DNA of 64,000 nt, from positions 453,740 to 517,739 of the forward strand of contig CAJJDN010000008.1 of NCBI GenBank assembly GCA_905182985.1. Reading direction: 5' to 3'. Position 1 is the stretch's first letter. Each line of letters starts with the position of its first letter. Source of the DNA: Paramecium sonneborni (taxonomy: Eukaryota > Ciliophora > Oligohymenophorea > Peniculida > Parameciidae). The notes beneath the pieces were generated by a model, which worked only from the letters and a program-made list of their open reading frames with translations, was not told the DNA's origin and ran no database searches. A program made the translations under genes and the position numbers. Of this stretch, positions 11,420 to 24,900 are shown in pieces.

Positions 11420-13514
11420 TCAACCATTTCTTTATTCTTATTATTATTTCCATAACTTAGCATTATTTAAGAGCATTCCTAAATTTTTTTATTGTGGATT
11501 TTCTTCTGGAAAAATATAATCATAATATTCTTCATAACCTAATAATAATATTATTTAAATATACCAAAGTCTTCACTTTCATCTCCTAATAATTTAATTT
11601 TTCTTTTTTTTATAGTTTTAGTTGGTTGTTTATCACTTATTTTTTTTATTTCTTATTCATCTCCAATTTCAATTTCCATATCTTTCCATTATTCTAATAA
11701 TATAGCTCTTTCTTCTTTGAGTTCAGGTTTACCAATATAACATTTTTCTCCTCTCTACATCACAGCTCTGAAACCAGTTATACTCTTAATTGATAATTCA
11801 AATTAAGCATAACTGATCCATATTTTTACATGTTTTGATCTTTCAAGTAATTTTTCATACAATTCTCGTACTTTTTCATAATTTTATAACTTTATTTAAT
11901 TGTCAATATATGCTCTCCATATAGTTTCTGGCATATTCATTTGATTATTCTATAATGCTAATTCAAATATTAATTCTGATCTTTCATATTCTTCAAGATC
12001 ATTTTCAAATTCAGCAAATTTGATCCAAGGTATAGGATTATCTGGGAAAATTTCAATAAATCTCTAATATAATATTCTAGCTCTATCAATATTTGCTAAT
12101 TGTAATTCAATTTAGATATATTCTTGAAATATTTTAATATTTGGACATAATCCTATTGCCAATCCATAAACCTTTCTCATTTTATCAATATCTTTATTTC
12201 TTACTAATAATTATGCATATAATATCCATAACTTTGAAAATGTAAATTATTAATGTGGCACTAATTATATGGCTCTTTCAAATATTTCAATAGCTTTTTA
12301 TATATTATTTGCTTCTAATTCTTCAAAAACAGCATAATTATACCATAAATAAATATATCTTCTCCAGAATCTTTTTTCATTTCCTGGAGGAATATTTTTA
12401 ATAGCAGCTTCAAAAGATTCTCTAATTCTATTAAAATCTTTAGTACTCATTTCTAGATTAGCCAAATCAAACCATGCATCATAATTATAAGCATTTTATG
12501 ATATTAATTCTTTATAAAATATTCTTCTTTTATTAAGAATGATTTAATCAATTTCATCTTTTTCTCCATATTATTTTTCAAATGCTAAATAATCTTAATA
12601 TAATTGATAAGCCTTATCTTTTGCTATGTTTTTTAATCCAAATCTAAATATTTCTCTTGCTCTTTCATATTCTTTATTTCTAATTTCAAATTTACCAAAA
12701 TCTATAAAATATTCTTCTTTTAATGCTTCTTATCCTAATTCTTCTAATGTTCTTTCATAAATACTTCTAGCTGATTCCCATGCTTTTTATTTGATTTCAA
12801 ATTTAGCTACTTTTAAATAAACTTTTAATTTAGGAAATGCTTCCATATATTTATACATAATTTATCTTTGATTTTCTCTTTCACCCATTCTTTCTTCAAA
12901 TCTTAAAAAAGCCATCCAAGCTTTTTCTTCAGGTTTCCATGTCATCCATCTATTAAATATTTCTCTTGCTGCTTAATAATTACCTAATACTTCTTCCATA
13001 TAACTATATTTAAACCAGAATTAATCAATTCTAGGCATTTAATAGATTGCTCTTTCAAATACATTTCTAGCATGATTAATAAATTTATGTCTCATTTCCA
13101 TTTCAATATATTTCATCCAAACTCCTATATTAGAAGGATCAACTTCTAATGCTCTCTCAAATATAGATCTTGCTCTTCTAAATTCTAATAAACCTTCTTC
13201 AAATTAAGCATATCTTATCCATATTCCCAAATAATTTCTCTATCTTCTAACTCTATTTTCAAATAAGATTCTTTTTCTGAATTTATATTCTTATAATTCA
13301 GCTTCATCCATTATTCTTTATTAAGGTGGTCGAATCTCTTTTGTTTGATGGATTTCAGCATCCTATCATATACATATGATATATATACTTTTAATAATTA
13401 TTCTGCTGTTATTTAAATATCATTTGGCTAATTATTTTAAATACCAGGAGGTCTCATTTCAACAAGATTTCTACCTTAGGCATCAACCATAAATTTTTAT
13501 TCAGCTATTGACAT
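11420..13514 (-). CDS. CLF1: pre-mRNA splicing factor Clf1 / Crooked neck (CRNKL1) homolog, HAT repeats
   Basis: 680 residues, two 26-nt introns, matching the usual size of about 690. The N-terminus contains QITAEQLLK and MDEAELQEYKFRKR, the conserved entry to the HAT array. It is followed by at least a dozen HAT (half-a-TPR) motifs with the W..Y..FE and R.I(F/Y)ERAL pattern, for example [40 protein letters not shown] and [18 protein letters not shown]. Clf1/CRNKL1 is a scaffold of the Prp19-associated (NineTeen) complex, acting in spliceosome activation. In a genome where nearly every gene carries 20-30 nt introns this is a core housekeeping function. The family call is firm. Confidence 0.95.
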
Positions 13515-13664
13515 TCTTTATTTATAATTATTAATATTTCATTCATTCTAATTTTTTAATTGTGTGTTTATTTTTTTAATATCTCATTTATAATTAAAAG
13601 TAATACATAAAAGAGCTCAATTCATTTCTTTATTTATTAATAATTTAATTACATAAAGCGGGAA

Positions 13665-16467
13665 ATGAAAAAATAAAAATTAACAAAAACAGCTGATCTT
13701 ATATAAGAAAAACCATAAAGCAAACAACCTATCAAATTGAAGGAAGATTCATCTTCTGAAGAATCAGATGATCAAAAAAATGATTTTAAAAGATTTTAAA
13801 TGGTAGATGAGGAAAAACAAAAACTTGGATAAATAGATCATTACTTACAAAATGGTAAGCCAATAAAGAGTGATCCTTAACCAAAGAAAAAAAAAGAATT
13901 TGAATTTAAGATGATTGAGGAACAAAAATAACCATAAATTTTAAAAGAAGAAGAAAAATTAGGAGATTAATCTGATTTTGATGATGATTCAGATTTAAAT
14001 ATGAATTTTGATCATTTAAATACAATTACTAGAACATCTACATCTACAACTTAAGCAACTTAAATTACTAAACTCTTAACTCAAAATTAAAAAATGGAAA
14101 CTAAAAATTTTAAGGAAAAAGAATAAATTAATTAATTAGAATTTGAAAATATATAAGGAACTAAAATTGAAGTTGAAGAAGAATCTATTTAAGATATTTA
14201 ATCTAAACCTCTTATGAAAAAAAAGTATTTTGTTTTAGGAAATTCGGGAGAGTATTAATAAGAATAAATTAAAAAAATTATCAGATATTATGGAGGATAT
14301 GTTTCTAGTTAGGTTATTTAAGGTTGTATTTTCATTTAAGGTGAAACTCAGAATAATGGTCGCAATATTAAAGATAGCTAACATTTATAATCTTCTAAAA
14401 ACTATAACAATTTGCATCTTGATTTTGAAGGTTTTAACAATCATTTAAAATAATATACTGGTAATGATCTCTAGAAATCCTTATAATTGGTATTACAAAA
14501 TAATCCTTAAAATATAGAATAATAATAAATATAATCAAATCAATCATCTTCATCAATGTTTTAGTCTAAATCCTTATAATAATTAAATTAATAAAATATT
14601 GTTAAAAAATAATCTATCTAAGAAGTTAAAAATGATCTTAGAGCTAAATTTGACAGTGAAGTTGTTCTAGTTGAAAAATAAGTTGAATTAAAAGCTGAAA
14701 TAGCTAATTTTTCTAAAAATAAATAAATATAAGAAGAACAAAAGAAGGCTTAAAAAATTGAACAAATAATTGTAGAAGAATAAAAGTAAAAATGTTAATT
14801 ATGGACAAATAAATATGCTCCATCAAAAGTATCAGATTGTCTTGATCAAACACATGTTATAAATATAGTTAAATGGTTAGATAAGTGGGGCAAATAAGAG
14901 TTAGAAAGTATTATTTTAAAATTTATTTTTAGTTTGTCCTGGTTCATTTTAATCTTAAAACTTTGCTGCAAAAGCCTTACTTTTATCAGGTCCTCCAGGA
15001 ATTGGTAAAACAACTATAATTAGATTAATTGCGAAACAAAAGTCTTATTAATTAATCGAATGGAATGCTTCTGATGTTAGAAGTAAACTTTAAATAGAAA
15101 ACTATGTTAAACATCTTTAAGATAATACAGTTCTTAGATTTAAAGATGCTAATTTAATAACTGAAGGAAAAACTATTATATTAATGGACGAAGTAGATGG
15201 AATGACTGGTAGTGATAGGGGAGGAAATAAATGTTTAATTGATATGATTAAACTAACAAAAGTTCCTATTGTTTGTATATGTAATGATAGAAATAAATAA
15301 TCAATGAGATCTTTAGCTAATTATTGTCTTGATTTACAATTTAAAAAACCCAATTAAGTAGAAATTTATAAAAAGCTTGAATATATTTGTAAGTCTGAAA
15401 ATATCAGTTATGAGCCAGCAGAATTAAAATAGTAAATTGAATTTTCATAATGTGATATAAGGTAATTGTTAAACTTATTATAAATGCATAAAGTAGGTTT
15501 AAAATTACATATAAATAAAAATATTGGAAAGGATGGCTCTGTTACTTCAAATATTTATGAATCGAGTAGAATATTATTAAATTATAAGGATTCTGAAAAA
15601 TAACCAATTCATAAATTAATGGATTATTATTTTTAAGATCCAGATATGACTCAATTTTTTTATCATGAAAATTATTTAGATTTACAAGGAGTAAAAAAGA
15701 CTACTTCAAATGCTATATAAAGCTTCTCTTTAGCAGCCTCATCATTAGCTGATGCAGATGTTTTAAATACAAAAGTTAGATCTTAGATGTGGGGATTAAT
15801 GCCTAATGTAGGATTTTTATCAACAATGTATCCAACTTAAATTTTAAAAGGAAATCTACTTTCAAAAGTCAATTTTCCTTAAATGCTTGGTAAAATATCT
15901 AGTGAGAATAAAATTAAAAGATAAATTTTAGAAGTTAAAGAAGCATTTGCTTAATAAACATATTTAACAAACACTAAAGCAATTAAATTTTAATATATTG
16001 AACCATATGCTTTTATTGTTATTTAAAGTTTATCAAATGCTGGTTTAAGTTGCATAGATGAATTAGTTTAATTATTAAGAACTTACAATTTAAATATTTA
16101 ATAATTTGAAGAATGTGTTGTTGGTTCCTTAGCATTATTTCCAAAAAGAGATTTGATGACTGATATAACATCATAAGTTAGAACATCTTTAAATAAAGCA
16201 ATGAAATAATCAATGGATTCTGCTGATAAATTAGGAAAAGAAAAGAAAGCTATATAAGCTACTAATGTAATAAAAAAGATTTAAAATAATGAAAATGATT
16301 TAAATGAAGAAGTCAATCAAGAAGATGATATTGAGGAAGATGAATTAAAATAAAAGAAAAATACTAAATAAAAAAATAAAAATGTTAAATAGCAAGAGAA
16401 ACCAAAAATTAAATAAGAAAAACAAGTAAATGATAAAAATAAGTAAAAAAAGAAAGGAAAAAAATGA
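13665..16467 (+). CDS. RFC1: replication factor C large subunit (RFC1): BRCT domain plus AAA+ clamp loader
   Basis: 925 residues with one 25-nt intron. The N-terminus is disordered, acidic and Gln/Lys-rich. A BRCT domain begins near residue 183 (KKYFVLGNSGEY, KIIRYYGGYVSSQV). The AAA+ domain has Walker A GPPGIGKTT (about residues 434-442), EWNASDVRSK, Walker B ILMDEVDGM, and the RFC1-typical sensor region CICNDRNKQSMRSLANYC. The conserved C-terminal collar follows (SSLADADVLNTKVRSQMWGL) and the protein ends in a Lys-rich tail. RFC1 is the largest subunit of the pentameric RFC complex that loads the PCNA sliding clamp at primer-template junctions. The start at 13665 is the first ATG in the open frame. 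The call is firm. Confidence 0.96.
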
Positions 16468-16674
16468 AATTTAATATTTTAGATCTAAATAATTGATTAT
16501 TTATATATTTAGTCATTATTCAATTTCTTTAGATAACTAAAATTAATAATCGTATAAGAATAAGAAGTCTTTTTTTGAAATTTACAAAATATCTAAAGAA
16601 AATAATATAAATTTTATTTATTTTTATTTATATATATTAATGTAGAAATAAATATTTATTAAATGAATTTAAAA

Positions 16675-17418
16675 TCAGGATGGACTATCGAAATTAAAGG
16701 GCAGGGACTATATTTCTTGATTTTCACATTCATCACAGCAATTACATTTAGAGGTACATTTGATATTTCTTTTTTGACATTCACAATATCGTTTGGAACA
16801 ACTATGTAATAATAATAAAGATAGTCACTTTTATCTTTTACAATTACATCCATTAAACTCTATTGAAGAAATTTTAGAAAGAGCCTCTTTAGGTTATCTG
16901 TTTGAACAATTATAACATTCACAATTTAATGTGCATTCTTAATTGTTAGCACTACAAACACAATAGTTTTAAATGCATTTAGATTTACGACATTTACAAT
17001 ATATATTAGAAGTTCTAGAAACTTAAAATAAACCACTATCATTTGTTTTGATCAATTTGTTAATAATTTCATTTTTGTGATTAAGTTCTATAGAATTTAG
17101 AAGACCTAATGTATAGCAAGAATTAACTAAATAATATACTATTAATACTTTTTTGTTCTTTAGATATTTTACGAGTGTTTCGTCCAATAATTCCATCTTT
17201 ATTAATTAAAAGAAGTTCATTATTAAAATCAAGCTTCTTTATGATCTTAATTTTTTGACATTCCTCTTAGGTTTATTTGTTTAAGTTTTACTTCTAATAT
17301 GTATTGGATGATCCATCTAATTTTAATTATTAGGGTGATTTTTCTAAAGATAAATGACTATAGAAATTACATTCTGTGGAATCAAGGTTCTTTATAAATT
17401 GCTAAAAGTTTATGACAT
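16675..17418 (-). CDS. tesmin/TSO1 CXC-domain (LIN54-like) DNA-binding protein
   Basis: About 229 residues with two 27-nt introns. Two tandem Cys-rich CXC motifs occupy the C-terminal half: YCKCRKSKCIQNYCVCSANN (then CTLNCECYNC) and GCNCKRQ...CSKRYCECQKR (then CTSKCNCC), joined by the short linker KEALSKISSIE. This is the CRC/TCX layout of LIN54, tesmin and plant TSO1, which bind CHR-type promoter elements and act in DREAM/MuvB-type cell-cycle regulation. The C-terminus and both motifs are secure. The N-terminal half is uncertain: two reading frames stay open, and an alternative with a 34-nt intron gives a different sequence upstream of SLLNSIELNHK. The 207 bp between this stop and that of RFC1 hold nothing else visible. 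Confidence 0.8.
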
Positions 17419-17749
17419 ATCAATTTACTTTCATTTATCCGCCAAAATCAACAATTCGATTAGAAATAATAAATAATTTACACAATAAAATTTTTAGAGT
17501 GTTAATCATCTATCTATAAAAGACCCTCATAAAATTGTCAAATATTCATAAGTTTATTAAAAATTAAAGATCATCTTAATAGACATATAAATGATAATGA
17601 ACTTAATTTTAATCAATTCTATAGAATGAAAATAATAAGAAGAAGCTCGAATTTAGATAGAAAATGACAAAAAATAATATATCAAAAATAACTTATATTT
17701 TTTATAATTTATTTATTTGCAGGTTAAATACCTTTAATTAATAAAAGAA

Positions 17750-19214
17750 TCAACTAGATATATTTGAAAAAGGCAAAGCTAAAAATGTTCCTAACATAAT
17801 ACCAAAGCAAAGTGAAAATCCAGACACAAATCCAATTTTTTCTTTAACAAATCCTTCATTAGTCTAATAATATAAATTTTCTTAATTACTTTTTCTGGTC
17901 CCAAAATCATATAGCCTGTTGTAATAAATCCATTGAAGGTTCCAAAAAGAAATGTATTCATATATGAAATCCAATTGGCATCTAATGTTCCTTTAGCAAT
18001 TGCAATATAAGTATAATAAAAAATAAATCTAGCTAAAAATAATCCAATCAAAATTTATAAATTAAATAATTTTCTATTACCAGCCAAGAACTTTCCTAAA
18101 GTATCACCCATATTGTATCCAAGACTAATAAAACATTAACCCCAATTGATAAAATCAGAATCAAAGGACTTTTGAAATGCAACTCCTGGAAACATCATGA
18201 ATGTTTAAACATATAAAATCACAATTAATAATGGAATAGGAAAAGCAACTTTATTTATCCATATTAAAGTTTAAATAACATTCATCTTTTCAATAGAAAT
18301 TTAATCTTTATTTTAATTAGTTAATTAATTTTCTGTATTTGGATGGGAATCTTAGGTTATATTAATTTAGTTTGCAATTTCTGAATTCATAATATCAGAA
18401 ATCAAACTATCATTTTATTTAACATCATCTGGTTCATCTTAAGTAATTATTTGATCATGTACTAAAACTGATTTTCTTCCCTTTTTATGAGCTTAGATAA
18501 TCTTTCTATATTAGGGGGTCTTAGTAAATGCAAAATACATCACTATAGCACCAATATTCCAAAGTACTGCAATACCAATATATAAAAAAATTGCTATTCA
18601 ATATAGAATAAAATTACATTTTTCACTATTAATCGCAGCCAAAGATATTAATCTAAAAATTGTAATAATGGTTCCAGACGCTCCTGTACCAATAAAGAAA
18701 ACATTCACATATTCTGGACCAAGTATTCCAGACATACCAATTGAACTATTCTATTATAAGGATGAAAATATTCCCATTATAAAAATTGTTATTAAACATA
18801 ACCAATATCCTTATTATATTTATTATATTGATACCTAAAGTACTATGCATTTCTAATGCGATTATTGGTAAAAGAATCAAAAGAATACATAAAATTGTTA
18901 ATGACCACACAATCCTAAAAAACATGGAAAGTAAAGAACTTATGCGTGGCAAAAATAATCCAATCAAACATAAACCAATAAAATTAGGAATAGGCATTAT
19001 GAAGTAAACATTTCGTCCTAAATAATTTATGGTAAATTTTTTTACCATCGTATTAATCAGCAAAATATGACAACCCAGTTAAGATAGCATTCCATCCTGA
19101 TAATGATGACACACCTAAAATAAAAAAGAATATCTTTTAGAAAAATTAAGATTTTTTAGGTTTTTTTTCAAATAGTGAAAATTATGTGTCATCTATCGTC
19201 TTATTAGGGTCCAT
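17750..19214 (-). CDS. equilibrative nucleoside transporter (ENT/SLC29) family protein
   Basis: 453 residues after removing four introns (28, 25, 24, 26 nt; the 24-nt intron removes an in-frame TGA). The N-terminal block FFFILGVSSLSGWNAILTGL then SYFAD is the hallmark first helix of ENT transporters. The NSSIGMSGILGPEYVN and GTGASGTIITIFRL block matches the conserved helix 4-5 region. A hydrophilic acidic loop separates the two halves, and the C-terminal half includes VAFPIPLLIVILYVQTFMMFP, SLGYNMGDTLGK and FNGFITTGYMILGPEK. About 11 membrane segments are expected. ENTs mediate facilitated or proton-coupled uptake of nucleosides or nucleobases; ciliates are purine auxotrophs and depend on salvage. 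Substrate cannot be told from sequence. Confidence 0.9.
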
Positions 19215-19247
19215 AATTAAATGATAATTAATTAATCTTAATAAATA

Positions 19248-20551
19248 TCAAATCTCATTTATATTCTTGCTTTTTCTTTTTAAACACAATATGTAAAATG
19301 CCGTAAAAAGATAAAAAAATAATATTAACAATCCAATTGTTGTTGTAATTGGGCTGTCAAATATCTATAAAGAAATTAAATAAATTATAGTAATAGGACA
19401 ACTTGAATCATCATCAACTGTTATAACTTATCCCATTTTTAATAATTAACCGTTTCTATATTATATTTCCTTAAAACAATCGGAATTGTTAATTGTAAAA
19501 GTTAAATTAGGATATAGTGTAGTTAATAGACCGATTAAAGTGAAGTTGAGCAAATTTTTTCTAATTATAACTGTTAAATTTGTAACATTATCAATTAATT
19601 CCTTATCTATAATAAATTTATATTTAATACTTTTTGAATACTTAATTCTATTATTTGTACTAAAATACATTATGATAATAAATATAAATTTAAAAATAGC
19701 TATTGTGATTACTTCTATCATTTGAAATTGAATCTATTTAATTTTATTGGCTTAATTCTTTTAATTTAATTATGTTGAAAAAAAATTGATAGCATTCAAT
19801 TAACTCAACAAATTACTATTCGGATTAATATATTCAACGAAAATACAAATAAATCCAAAAATTAATACAAATGCCATAATTAATTGAATTGTATTGTATA
19901 TTAAGTTTAATGATCTACCAAAAAATTACATTGAATTCCATGAAATTTGTATAAAATTAATAATTTTTTGTTTGCATACATCAGATAGTTTAACTTCATT
20001 ATTATCATCAAAATCTTCAAAAATTAACATGGAATCAGATTCTAAATTATTTAATTTAGCTAGTTCTTCATCTGTTTAGAGTTATTTCATTTATAAAACC
20101 GATTTAAATTTAATATCTATAATAAATGGTTGTTTAATCTTCTTTATTGATGATTTGAAATTTTTTAATGGTTATTCAAGTAAGACTTACATAATTGGCG
20201 TCATTGAACTTATTGCTGAAAATAAAAGCAAAGCTCTAATATAAACTATTTCTAAACAATCTTTAAATAAATAAGTTCTATTAAAGTATTTGATATACAA
20301 AGCACAAATAATAAAAACAAATTAAAATAATATGGTTTAAAGAAGTGATTAAACAATTATTAAAATTTTATAAATTAGTCTTCTGTTATTTTGATACATA
20401 TTTTTTTAAAATATTATAATGAAAACAATTCCTAAGTAAATTGACAATGACTATATATATAGTGTTGATTAAAGCCTTTATAACATAAATAGCTTAGTAT
20501 AATTGGTAGATTTATTAAACCCTATTTATTATTATATTAATTCAATTTCAT
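19248..20551 (-). CDS. multi-pass membrane protein of unknown function
   Basis: About 427 residues with one 20-nt intron near the start, TGA at 19248-19250, 33 bp downstream of the ENT start codon on the same strand. At least six hydrophobic helices are visible: IYKILIIVQSLLQTILF, IVYIRALLLFSAISSM, LIMAFVLIFGFICIFV, VITIAIFKFIFIIIMYF, a segment ending near ITIIYLISLQIF, and TTTIGLLILFFYLFTAFYIL. Between helices lies an acidic cytosolic segment (SDSMLIFEDFDDNNEV) and an extracellular loop with N-glycosylation sites and two Cys. A shorter model starts at 20399. The family is not recognised. Its 5' part (from 19658 on) also appears in a second copy at 20812-21705 because of the assembly overlap. 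Confidence 0.65.
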
Positions 20552-20810
20552 TATATAAGGTTAATATGTATACCTAAACAGTGAGTATGTTAAAATATGC
20601 TTTTATTATATTCCAAAAGTATTACTACTTATATCTATAAACTTAAATTAATATGACTATAATGCAACTTAAAAGCTATAAAGTATTCAAATTTATCATT
20701 ATTTTTTGTATTTATTAAAAGAATACATTAATAATTAATTAAAATATAAAAATTATTCACGATGCTGTTGGTACCAAAAGTGACTTAGGATATTCATATT
20801 GAAATATTTC
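19658..20810. repeat. direct repeat copy A (1153 bp) ending at the N at 20811
   Basis: Identical by eye to 20812-21964 with an offset of exactly 1154. The copy ends immediately before the single N at 20811. It covers the 5' part of the membrane-protein gene plus the 3' end and terminator region of the coiled-coil gene on its other side. Confidence 0.92.
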
Positions 20811-20811
20811 N
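20811..20811. other. assembly gap (single N) between two overlapping contig ends
   Basis: A lone N directly joins the end of repeat copy A to the beginning of copy B. This is the signature of two contigs whose overlap was not merged. Confidence 0.9.
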
Positions 20812-21705
20812 TACTAAAATACATTATGATAATAAATATAAATTTAAAAATAGCTATTGTGATTACTTCTATCATTTGAAATTGAATCTATTTAATTTTA
20901 TTGGCTTAATTCTTTTAATTTAATTATGTTGAAAAAAAATTGATAGCATTCAATTAACTCAACAAATTACTATTCGGATTAATATATTCAACGAAAATAC
21001 AAATAAATCCAAAAATTAATACAAATGCCATAATTAATTGAATTGTATTGTATATTAAGTTTAATGATCTACCAAAAAATTACATTGAATTCCATGAAAT
21101 TTGTATAAAATTAATAATTTTTTGTTTGCATACATCAGATAGTTTAACTTCATTATTATCATCAAAATCTTCAAAAATTAACATGGAATCAGATTCTAAA
21201 TTATTTAATTTAGCTAGTTCTTCATCTGTTTAGAGTTATTTCATTTATAAAACCGATTTAAATTTAATATCTATAATAAATGGTTGTTTAATCTTCTTTA
21301 TTGATGATTTGAAATTTTTTAATGGTTATTCAAGTAAGACTTACATAATTGGCGTCATTGAACTTATTGCTGAAAATAAAAGCAAAGCTCTAATATAAAC
21401 TATTTCTAAACAATCTTTAAATAAATAAGTTCTATTAAAGTATTTGATATACAAAGCACAAATAATAAAAACAAATTAAAATAATATGGTTTAAAGAAGT
21501 GATTAAACAATTATTAAAATTTTATAAATTAGTCTTCTGTTATTTTGATACATATTTTTTTAAAATATTATAATGAAAACAATTCCTAAGTAAATTGACA
21601 ATGACTATATATATAGTGTTGATTAAAGCCTTTATAACATAAATAGCTTAGTATAATTGGTAGATTTATTAAACCCTATTTATTATTATATTAATTCAAT
21701 TTCAT
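20812..21705 (-). pseudogene. duplicated 5' fragment of the membrane-protein gene (probable assembly artefact)
   Basis: The same coding sequence as the 5' part of the 19248-20551 gene, shifted by 1154 bp and cut at the N. There are no differences and no independent 3' end, so it should not be counted as a second gene unless long reads show a true tandem duplication. Confidence 0.8.
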
Positions 21706-21964
21706 TATATAAGGTTAATATGTATACCTAAACAGTGAGTATGTTAAAATATGCTTTTATTATATTCCAAAAGTATTACTACTTATATCTATAAACTTAA
21801 ATTAATATGACTATAATGCAACTTAAAAGCTATAAAGTATTCAAATTTATCATTATTTTTTGTATTTATTAAAAGAATACATTAATAATTAATTAAAATA
21901 TAAAAATTATTCACGATGCTGTTGGTACCAAAAGTGACTTAGGATATTCATATTGAAATATTTC
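20812..21964. repeat. direct repeat copy B (1153 bp) starting right after the N
   Basis: Begins right after the N and matches 19658-20810 base for base in the lines compared, then continues into unique sequence (coiled-coil gene) at 21965. It contains the true 3' end of the 21911-25039 gene. Confidence 0.92.
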
Positions 21965-24900
21965 TTATGGTACAGGGTATGTATTCATAGATTCATTATT
22001 GTTAGTCACTCTTGTTCTACCTGAATATTTATTTTTTAATTCATCTTGATTTTAATTTATTCTTTTTCTAGAGCTATTATTATTTGAATTAGTATATGGC
22101 TTACGACTTGATTAATATTATGTGTAAGGTCTTGAACTTACTCCATTTTCTATTTCATAATATCTTTTATAATCCATAGCCTTAATTTATTCAGAAGATT
22201 GATTTCTCCTTGAAAAATAGGCACTAGTAGGTTTTAAATAAGATAAAGTTGGTAAACCTAATTCTTTGTTTAGATTTCTATGTAAATTTTTTCTTTGAAT
22301 GACAAATTAACCAACTAATTAAGGAGATTCTATTTTAGAAGAGAAATGTTCTAATTGATTAATATCACTTAAAATTCCAGTTGTTTATGCCATATTTCTC
22401 ATGATCTAAACTGTGTATTATCTTTCTCCATATAATCTTTCAGTTGCTTATTTAATTTGAACCTTAATTTCATTTTATTACTCTTTCATTAATGGTTTAT
22501 CTTTTCTTTCTTATTCTTCTTTTAATCTCAATAGATCAGCTGCTATTTATGCTTTTAATAAACTTCTCTCTTACTCTAAATCATCTTATAAATTTCGAGC
22601 TGTTTTACTTTCAACCAATTTTTTTGATTTTGCTCTATTCATCTTATTTTCACCTTTAATCATCGAGATACTTTCAGAGTTTTATTACTCTATATTACTT
22701 CCTTATCTATCTTTTGTTGAAATTGTATCATTATTTTTCTAATCCCTTAATTATTCATTCTTCTCTCTTATCTTTGCTCTAAAAAATGTTTATATTTAAG
22801 ATAATTTTTCATCATCCAATCTTTATCTTTTTGGAAATAATAAAGAAGGATCTTATTGATCGGATTATTGTTATTATTATTAAGATACACTCTAAATTTA
22901 TTCCTCTTCTGTTTTTGGTCTTGTGTTTTATATTTTATACAAATCATTTTTACTATTAAAAGGTATATTTTCTCCTGTTTTATATTCCATCATTCTTTTT
23001 ATAATTAAATCTTTTGCTGATTAAATATCTTAACCTTCTCTCAATAATAATTTTGACAATTTTTTTATATCGAATTTTGGGTTAATCTCTTTTAAATGTT
23101 AAAATAAATCTTAACTAATATCTCTTATTTTCTTATACATTGTTTAATAATACTCAAATAATTTATGAAAATTATATTTAAAGATTTCAATTAATTAATC
23201 TCTGAACTCGTTTATTATTTCTGGACTCAACAATTTTTATAATGTTGTATTCTCTTAAGATTTTAAAAAATTTGTTAAATTTTCGACGCTTAAATTAAAC
23301 CATAAAATTTAATCTGTTTTACTTTATATATAGAAATATTAACTAATTTGATTTAATTCATATTCTTTAAATTTAGGGAATATATCAACCACAATATTAT
23401 GTATCGCAAATTAGTTTAAATGTTATTAATTCAACTCATTATTTTAATTCGAATTTTTACTTATATTATATATTTTTGATATCAACAAGTTTATTCCATT
23501 TATTTCATTATTTATATTTGTATATTTAAATTTTTTATTTTCTTTGTTTTTTTAATCTATTGCTTAAATAATTTAATAAATTCTATGTAAATATTCAGCT
23601 AACCCTAATTAAAAATTCATTAATAATCCTTAAGTTTTTGTCGCCTTTATCCATACAACTTATTCAGGTTGTTCCTCTACTTCCATTTTTTTAATATTTA
23701 AAGTAGTTGTAACATTTTTTATATTCATTAAACCAGCATCTTCAGCTACTAGAGATTATTCATGAATATCTAAATTTGGATTTTTCTACATTAATTCTAA
23801 TAATTCAAAATCTAGATTTTCGATTTCATCTAATAGTACTTCTTTCTACTTTAAGAGATTTTCATAGGAAATACTTTTTTTTGTTAACTCTTACTAAAGA
23901 TGCCAATATTTCTCTAACATAAAATCAAGAATATATTAAGTTCTTTATTCATCTTCTTAATAAAATTTGTTAATTTGAGATAACAATTCATTTCTATCAA
24001 AATTTATTTCTTATTCTTATTATTAATTATCAATTTATTAATTTTGATTCCATTTTTATAATAATTCTTCATTAACACTATATTAATCAACTAATCTAAT
24101 TTCATTTGGTTAATCCTTATTCATAAATATTTATTCAAATATTTCAAAAAATTCAATATATGTAAGAATATATCTACTTTCTTATTATTTTTTTAATTAA
24201 TTTTATTTTTTCTCTTCTAAAATTTCAAACTCTTTATTCTATATATCTATAAATCGTTCTGCTTCTTCTATTTTCAAAACATTATGCCCAATATTTTCTT
24301 CGCCAACATATAGTATTTTTTGTAATTATTATTATTTATTTTCTTATGAATGTTTGTATGTGTCTTGCATTTGCTTCATTTAGCCAAATTCATTTTTTAT
24401 AGATTAAAGGTTTTTTTTACTTAAAAACTTTTTGTTCTCTGCCATTAATTTTACTGCATCAGTATTGCTAAATCTCTTTCCAGCTTTACTTAGTATAATT
24501 TATAATTCTTCACATTTTTATTGTTAAATCAATTTAGATTTTTCAATCTCTACTAAAATCTTTTATAAAGACTCACTTTTCTCTTACTCTTCTAAAATTA
24601 AATTTTCATAACGAGATTCCTATAATTTTAATGAATCAATATATTAATCTCTTTGTTCTAAATCTAATAACTTAAGATTCACATTTTCGCTAAATGTTTC
24701 AAATAATGGGTCAGAATGATGATTATTTATAGAATGAATAACACCGTTTCCATTAGTGGAAGTATGCATCTAAGAAGTTCCTGTTTTATATTTTTTTTTA
24801 TTTTGTCCTGATTTTAACAGAAGCTCTAATTCTTATTATTTTCTTTTATTTGAGCTTTGCAATTTATCTAATTCTGCCTTAAATTTAAAATCATTAGATG

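Noticed and set aside
19894..20079. Two identical 61-codon plus-strand frames (also at 21048-21233)
   Set aside because: They are antisense to the membrane-protein gene and are identical only because the region is duplicated by the assembly overlap.
20460..20560. A tRNA-like D-arm string (TAGCTTAG...TTGGTAGA) near 20490-20515
   Set aside because: No acceptor stem, anticodon arm or T-arm follows; it is the antisense of the N-terminus of the membrane-protein gene.
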